Assembly: GCF_965638725.1 (NCBI RefSeq)
Contig: NC_134957.1
Coordinates: 22,468,101 to 22,532,100, forward strand
Length of the DNA stretch: 64,000 nucleotides
Source: Aptenodytes patagonicus
Lineage: Eukaryota; Chordata; Aves; Sphenisciformes; Spheniscidae
Reading direction: 5' to 3'
A program made the translations under genes and the position numbers. Of this stretch, positions 60,437 through 64,000 are shown in pieces; within the stretch, counting starts at the first letter, position 1; each line of letters begins with the position of its first letter. The notes under the pieces were generated by a model. That model worked only from the letters and a program-made list of their open reading frames with translations, was not told the origin of the DNA and did not search any database.

Positions 60437-63400
60437 GTAAGTCAGGCTCAGCGACCCCGGCATGGGACGGGGAGGGGACAGTGGGATGCCGGTGGGATGC
60501 CGGTGGGATGCTGGTGGGACGCCACGGTCGCTTGCTCTGGTTCCAATCGCAGAGAAACGGGGGCTGTGCGAGAGCCGTGCGGGCTGCAGCCACCCCTAAT
60601 TCAGTGGGAATTATCCAGCTAATAAAAAAAAGGAGGGTGCTCAGGGCCAAGCCCAAAGTGGGGACTTGGTGACATTTTTAAGACCCGTTTTCTTCCCATA
60701 GCTGGTCTGTGCGGCGGGGGGCGGAAAGCCTTCGCGAGCCCCTTGCTTCTCGACTTGGCCAGAAATAGGAAGGTCAGGCGAAGATTAAAAAACCCCAACC
60801 TATTCTTTTTAATCTTAGAGCTTTATGTGAAAGAGAGGTCTGTATAAAAGGTCTAAATCCTTGGCTGTCCTCCTGACCTGGGACTGATTTCAGCAGAAAA
60901 GGGGAGGACGAGAGCATTGCACACGCCAGTGTGAAGGTTTAATAGGGGCAACCTATTTCACTGCTGAATATCGACTTAAAATAGAGAGAGAAGCGCAGGC
61001 TCTTCAGGGCTCCCCCTCTTTCCCCCCCTCCAGAACTAGATTCTTCTCTAAAATACTCCCAGAAAAATAAACCCTGTATTTAGGGAGCTGCTGGAAGCGC
61101 GGCGGCTCGCATGAACAGCACCCATGGGTGCTCAGGCCATGGCTACCTCGTCCAGGGGAAAAGGAAATCAAATACAAACGGCTGAGTCGGGAGACAGGCC
61201 AAGCAGATATCAAAAGCGCCTTGGTCTCGGGAGCCGTTTGATACGTGGTTTTGGAGGAAACCCCGAGGAGCTGGGGCGCTGGGCTGGGTGCTAGGCTGGG
61301 CTGGGTGCTGGGACGGGCTGGGTGCTGTAGCCTGCAGGTGTCAGCAATGCCCTGCCAGGCGCCCTGCTCAGACCTGTGATAATAATAGCCCTAATAAAGA
61401 GCTATCGTAGCGATGCGCTGAGCGCTGCAGGAAAATAACTGCTAAAGTGAAAAAATTTGCGGCTTCTCCCCACTGTAGCGCTCTCCCCGCTGCCCTGTTC
61501 TCCGTTTTCCACCTTCAGGGCTGGGTTTCTGCGGGTGATGCTGCATGGCCGGGGGTGATGGCAGTTTTTTGGCTGCATCTGCCCTGGTAGATCCAAAGGC
61601 TTTTTAGGATGAGCACCGCCATGGTTTGGTGCCTCCCGCGGGTACCGCTCTTGCTGGAAAGGATGCCCGTGCGCGGAGAAGGGCAGGTGGCTTGTGCTCC
61701 CCTCCCTCCGTCCAGCGCTTTGCCAGGTCTGGGAGAGGATGAAGCTCAGCTCCCAAAAAAAAACAAGGCTGGGGAGAGAGCCCCATGGAGCCAGCGGGGA
61801 GGTATGCGGTCCAGGGGTCCAGGGCTGGGAGAGGGCTGCCTGCCTGCCACCGCTGCCCGTGACAGGCGCCTGTTGCCCCCTGCCAGGCAGGCACGCGGAG
61901 GACATCTTCGGCGAGCTGTTCAACGAAGCCAACAGTTTCTACATGCGGATGAACTCGCTGCAGGAGAGGGTGGACCTGCTGGTCATCAAGGTGACGCAGC
62001 TGGACTCCACCGTGGAGGAAGGTGAGGGGCTGGGGCTATTTCGGGGTGATGGCCGGGCGCCAGCGGGTGGGACATGCGTGCTCGGGGTCGGACCACCCAC
62101 CGTGCCTGGTTTGGGGGGCTGAGGCCACGCCTGCATCCCCTCTCCTTCCCGTGTTCCCAGTTTCGCTGCAGGACATCAACATGCGGAAAGCCTTCAAGAG
62201 CTCCACGGTGCAGAACCAGCAGGTCGTGTCTCGCAACTCCATCCCCAACCCGGTGATGGAGATGTACCAGCGCTGCGACAAGCCCCCGCCGCTCAACATC
62301 CTCACGCCCTACAGGTAGGGCGGCTGGTGCATCGCTCCTTGGGGGGACCGAAGGGGTCCTGGGGGGCCCTTTCCAGGAGAGGCATCGGGGGGTGCACCCC
62401 GTTTGCTGCTTGGCGAGGGCTGAGAGGCTGTTTTCTCCGGTTGCTGTGCCACCATCCCTACTGCATAGGGCGCTTGGGACGAGTGACCCCACACAGTGGT
62501 ACCGCAAGTAGTGACCACTGTGTTGGACATGTTCATGGTGGGGTAACAGCTTATGACCGTGATCGTACCAAACCCCCCTGCTCAGGGGAAGGGGGGTCTT
62601 CTCCTGTGGCTGATAACCCCCTCTCCTTCCTCCTCAACCCCCCAGGGACGACAAAAAGGACGGCCTCAAGTTCTACACCGACCCCTCCTACTTCTTCAAC
62701 TTATGGAAGGAGAAAATGTTGCAGGCGACAGAAGATAAGAGAAAGGAGAAGCGCAGGCAGAAGGTAACGGGCAGGCGGGGGACACCGGGGGGGCTGGAGC
62801 TGGGGCTGCCCAGGATCTGGGGGATGGTCGCCTTCCTGGTGCATCCCGTGTGCTCCCCCCCTGCTGTGGCGGGTGCATCTCGATGCTCCCTGGGTACCGC
62901 TCACAGTCCAGAGGAGCCGGGCTGGAGATGGAGCTGCAGCTTGTGTGTGCCCCCAGGAGCAGCGGCTGGTGGAGGACTCCACCCGGGAGGTGAAGAAAGT
63001 GAGGAAAGCCCGCAACCGGCGCCTGGAGTGGAACATGATGGCGTATGATAAAGAGTTCCGACCCGATAACAGGTTCTCACCATCCCCCTATCACATGGCG
63101 TCATCGGAAGGATCACTGTCCCCAGATAATAGGCAGGTTTTACCTACTACGCGTTTAGCTCACCAGTTCTCCTTTGCTTTTCTCTTCTTCTCCGTCTTTG
63201 GGGGGACACGCTGCCCACAGCAGGGTCGGGGTGATAAGCCGTAAACCCGTGGTAGCTTCACGGACAGCTGGTGCCCCCGGGGTTGCATCCTGGACCTCAG
63301 GAGCAGCCTTGGTGTTGGGATAAAGTCGAAGCGCTTTCCATTTAGCAGCTAAGGGAAGAGACTGGCTCAGCTTTGTTGGTGTCCACCTCCCCTCCGCTAT

Positions 63401-63820
63401 CTCTCTGCTTTCTTGTATATCTGTATTTTTGCGGCCATTTTTTGTTGTGTTGTCTCAACCCCAAAATACCCCCAAACCCACGTCCCCCACGACCCCCCCG
63501 CCCAGCCGACCCCCCTCCCAGGAGTACGACCGTAGGGTTTTCCTGTGCCGTAGATCTTACGCGTCGGACGCAGCCGACCACTCGTACCCGGCGAGCCCCA
63601 ACCACCCCGCGCAGCTGCTGGCCCCAGCCTCCCACCTGGCCCCAGCAGAGCACAAGGAGGGGGTGCTGGCCGCCACCACCCCCCAGGAGCACGTCTACCG
63701 CCCGGCGCCAGCGGCGGGCAGCCGGCAGAACAGCCTCAACCGCCTCCAGCAGCCCCACGTGCCGCAGCCCCCCGAGGCTATCCTCAACGGGCCGAGACCT
63801 CACTTAGTCAAGGATTACGG
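60304..63820 (+). CDS. WASF3-like WAVE protein, 5' part (runs off right edge)
   Basis: WAVE proteins are scaffolds of the WAVE regulatory complex that turn Rac signals into Arp2/3-driven actin branching at the lamellipodium. The coding exons seen are 60304-60436, 61887-62021, 62161-62314, 62646-62763, 62957-63132 and 63554-63820, giving about 327 residues. The start [20 protein letters not shown] and [14 protein letters not shown] open the WAVE homology domain (about 1-170), followed by [43 protein letters not shown] and [11 protein letters not shown]. The basic stretch [10 protein letters not shown] (171-180) and [13 protein letters not shown] follow. [10 protein letters not shown] and [10 protein letters not shown] are specific to WASF3 rather than WASF1 or WASF2. 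The proline-rich and WH2-central-acidic ends are outside the window. Differences from human WASF3 across otherwise conserved blocks suggest a paralogue, but orthology is unproven. Confidence 0.93.
60481..60521. repeat. 11-bp tandem repeat in WASF3-like intron
   Basis: About four copies of GGTGGGATGCC lie just after the first coding exon. Confidence 0.8.
61887..62021 (+). CDS. WASF3-like exon (residues 45-89)
   Basis: The exon codes for [16 protein letters not shown], the coiled-coil heptads [14 protein letters not shown] and [10 protein letters not shown]. It is phase 1 to phase 1 with a GTGAGG donor. The acceptor region reads CCAGGCAG; only the first AG (61885-61886) keeps frame, giving SLSRH where human WASF3 has SLSKH. 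Confidence 0.93.
62161..62314 (+). CDS. WASF3-like exon (residues 90-141)
   Basis: The exon has a TTCCCAG acceptor and a GTAGGG donor and is phase 1 to phase 2. It codes for [20 protein letters not shown] and ends [11 protein letters not shown], the conserved linker of all WAVE proteins. Confidence 0.95.
62646..62763 (+). CDS. WASF3-like exon (Tyr151 and basic region)
   Basis: The exon codes for [20 protein letters not shown] and [19 protein letters not shown]. Tyr of FYTDP matches Tyr151, a reported Abl phosphorylation site in WAVE3. The basic end belongs to the phosphoinositide-binding region. It has a CCCCCAG acceptor and a GTAACG donor. Confidence 0.95.
62957..63132 (+). CDS. WASF3-like exon ending at a GC donor
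   Basis: The exon codes for [39 protein letters not shown] and [12 protein letters not shown]. Joining AG (63131-63132) to A (63554) gives Arg and keeps SPDNRSYASD aligned with human WASF3 SPDTRSHASD. That requires a GC donor (AG/GCAGGT) at 63133-63134. A GT donor four bases on (63137) pairs in frame with a different acceptor at 63522. Confidence 0.85.
63554..63820 (+). CDS. WASF3-like exon (residues 240-327), last in window
   Basis: The exon codes for [17 protein letters not shown], then an Ala/Pro/Gln-rich stretch that diverges from human WASF3, and ends LVKDYG before a GTAGGG donor (phase 2). DYG matches the human ADYGMLPAQ junction. The Tyr248 position reads His (CAC, 63579-63581). Tyr250 is kept. 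Confidence 0.9.
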
Positions 63821-64000
63821 GTAGGGCTTCAGCCTGCCTCTTCTCTCCCGGTGAAGGGATGTCCAGGGGGAGGGGGGCTTGGCGGGGGGCTTGCCTGGGC
63901 CGGGGGGCTTCCCACCCCATTTCTGGGCTGACAGCGGTGCTGTGGTAGTGGGGAGAGCCCTCCTCTGCAGCTGCCGTGGTCCGAAACTGCTGGTGAGACC

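Noticed and set aside
60437-60672. Reading-through ORF after the first WASF coding exon
   Set aside because: The exon ends at a near-perfect GTAAGT donor, the following sequence is an 11-bp tandem repeat, and the WASF reading resumes at 61887.

Overview
This window is vertebrate nuclear DNA, most likely from a bird. The genes are split by short introns with vertebrate splice signals. The sequence is GC-rich with strong CpG islands, there are many short C/G homopolymers and microsatellites, and no large transposons are recognisable. A 100-N scaffold gap lies at 38356-38455. The GC content and compactness suggest a microchromosome-like region, but the species cannot be named from sequence alone.

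There are two real protein-coding genes, arranged head to head. On the minus strand, positions 8484-40856 carry a complete six-exon gene for a thyroid-hormone / monocarboxylate transporter of the SLC16A2 (MCT8) type. All exon junctions keep the reading frame, giving 486 residues from the best-context start. A 24.5 kb first intron separates exon 1, which lies in a CpG island near 40.4-41.6 kb, from exons 2-6 at 8.5-16.1 kb. On the plus strand, positions 60304-63820 carry the first seven recognised exons (six introns resolved, about 327 residues) of a WAVE/WASF protein closest to WASF3. Its proline-rich and WH2-central-acidic regions lie beyond the right edge. A second CpG island at 47.6-48.55 kb, ending in a strong splice donor, is the likely WASF promoter and non-coding first exon.

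Region by region: 1-8.48 kb is 3' of the transporter, with microsatellites, an AT-rich block and candidate poly(A) signals. 8.48-16.1 kb holds transporter exons 6 to 2. 16.1-40.6 kb is intron 1, with several AT-rich islands rich in homeodomain and POU motifs, a degenerate telomere-like hexamer array at 23.9-24.2 kb, and the gap. 40.4-41.6 kb is the transporter promoter island, with a (CGG)13 repeat and a 31-C run. 41.6-47.5 kb is intergenic. 47.6-48.55 kb is the second island, with a perfect 31-bp-arm hairpin. 48.6-49.5 kb is a G-rich minisatellite. 49.5-60.3 kb is the probable WASF first intron. 60.3-64 kb holds the WASF exons.

The two products do not obviously share a pathway: one is a plasma-membrane transporter, the other an actin-nucleation scaffold. 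The pairing is interesting for gene history. In human, WASF1 and SLC16A10 both lie on 6q21, so an SLC16A2-like and WASF3-like pair may be an ancient duplicate block (a paralogon) not seen in that form in mammals. The transporter carries Asn where human MCT8 has His415, and the WASF protein carries His where human WASF3 has Tyr248. Both changes fit diverged paralogues rather than simple orthologues.
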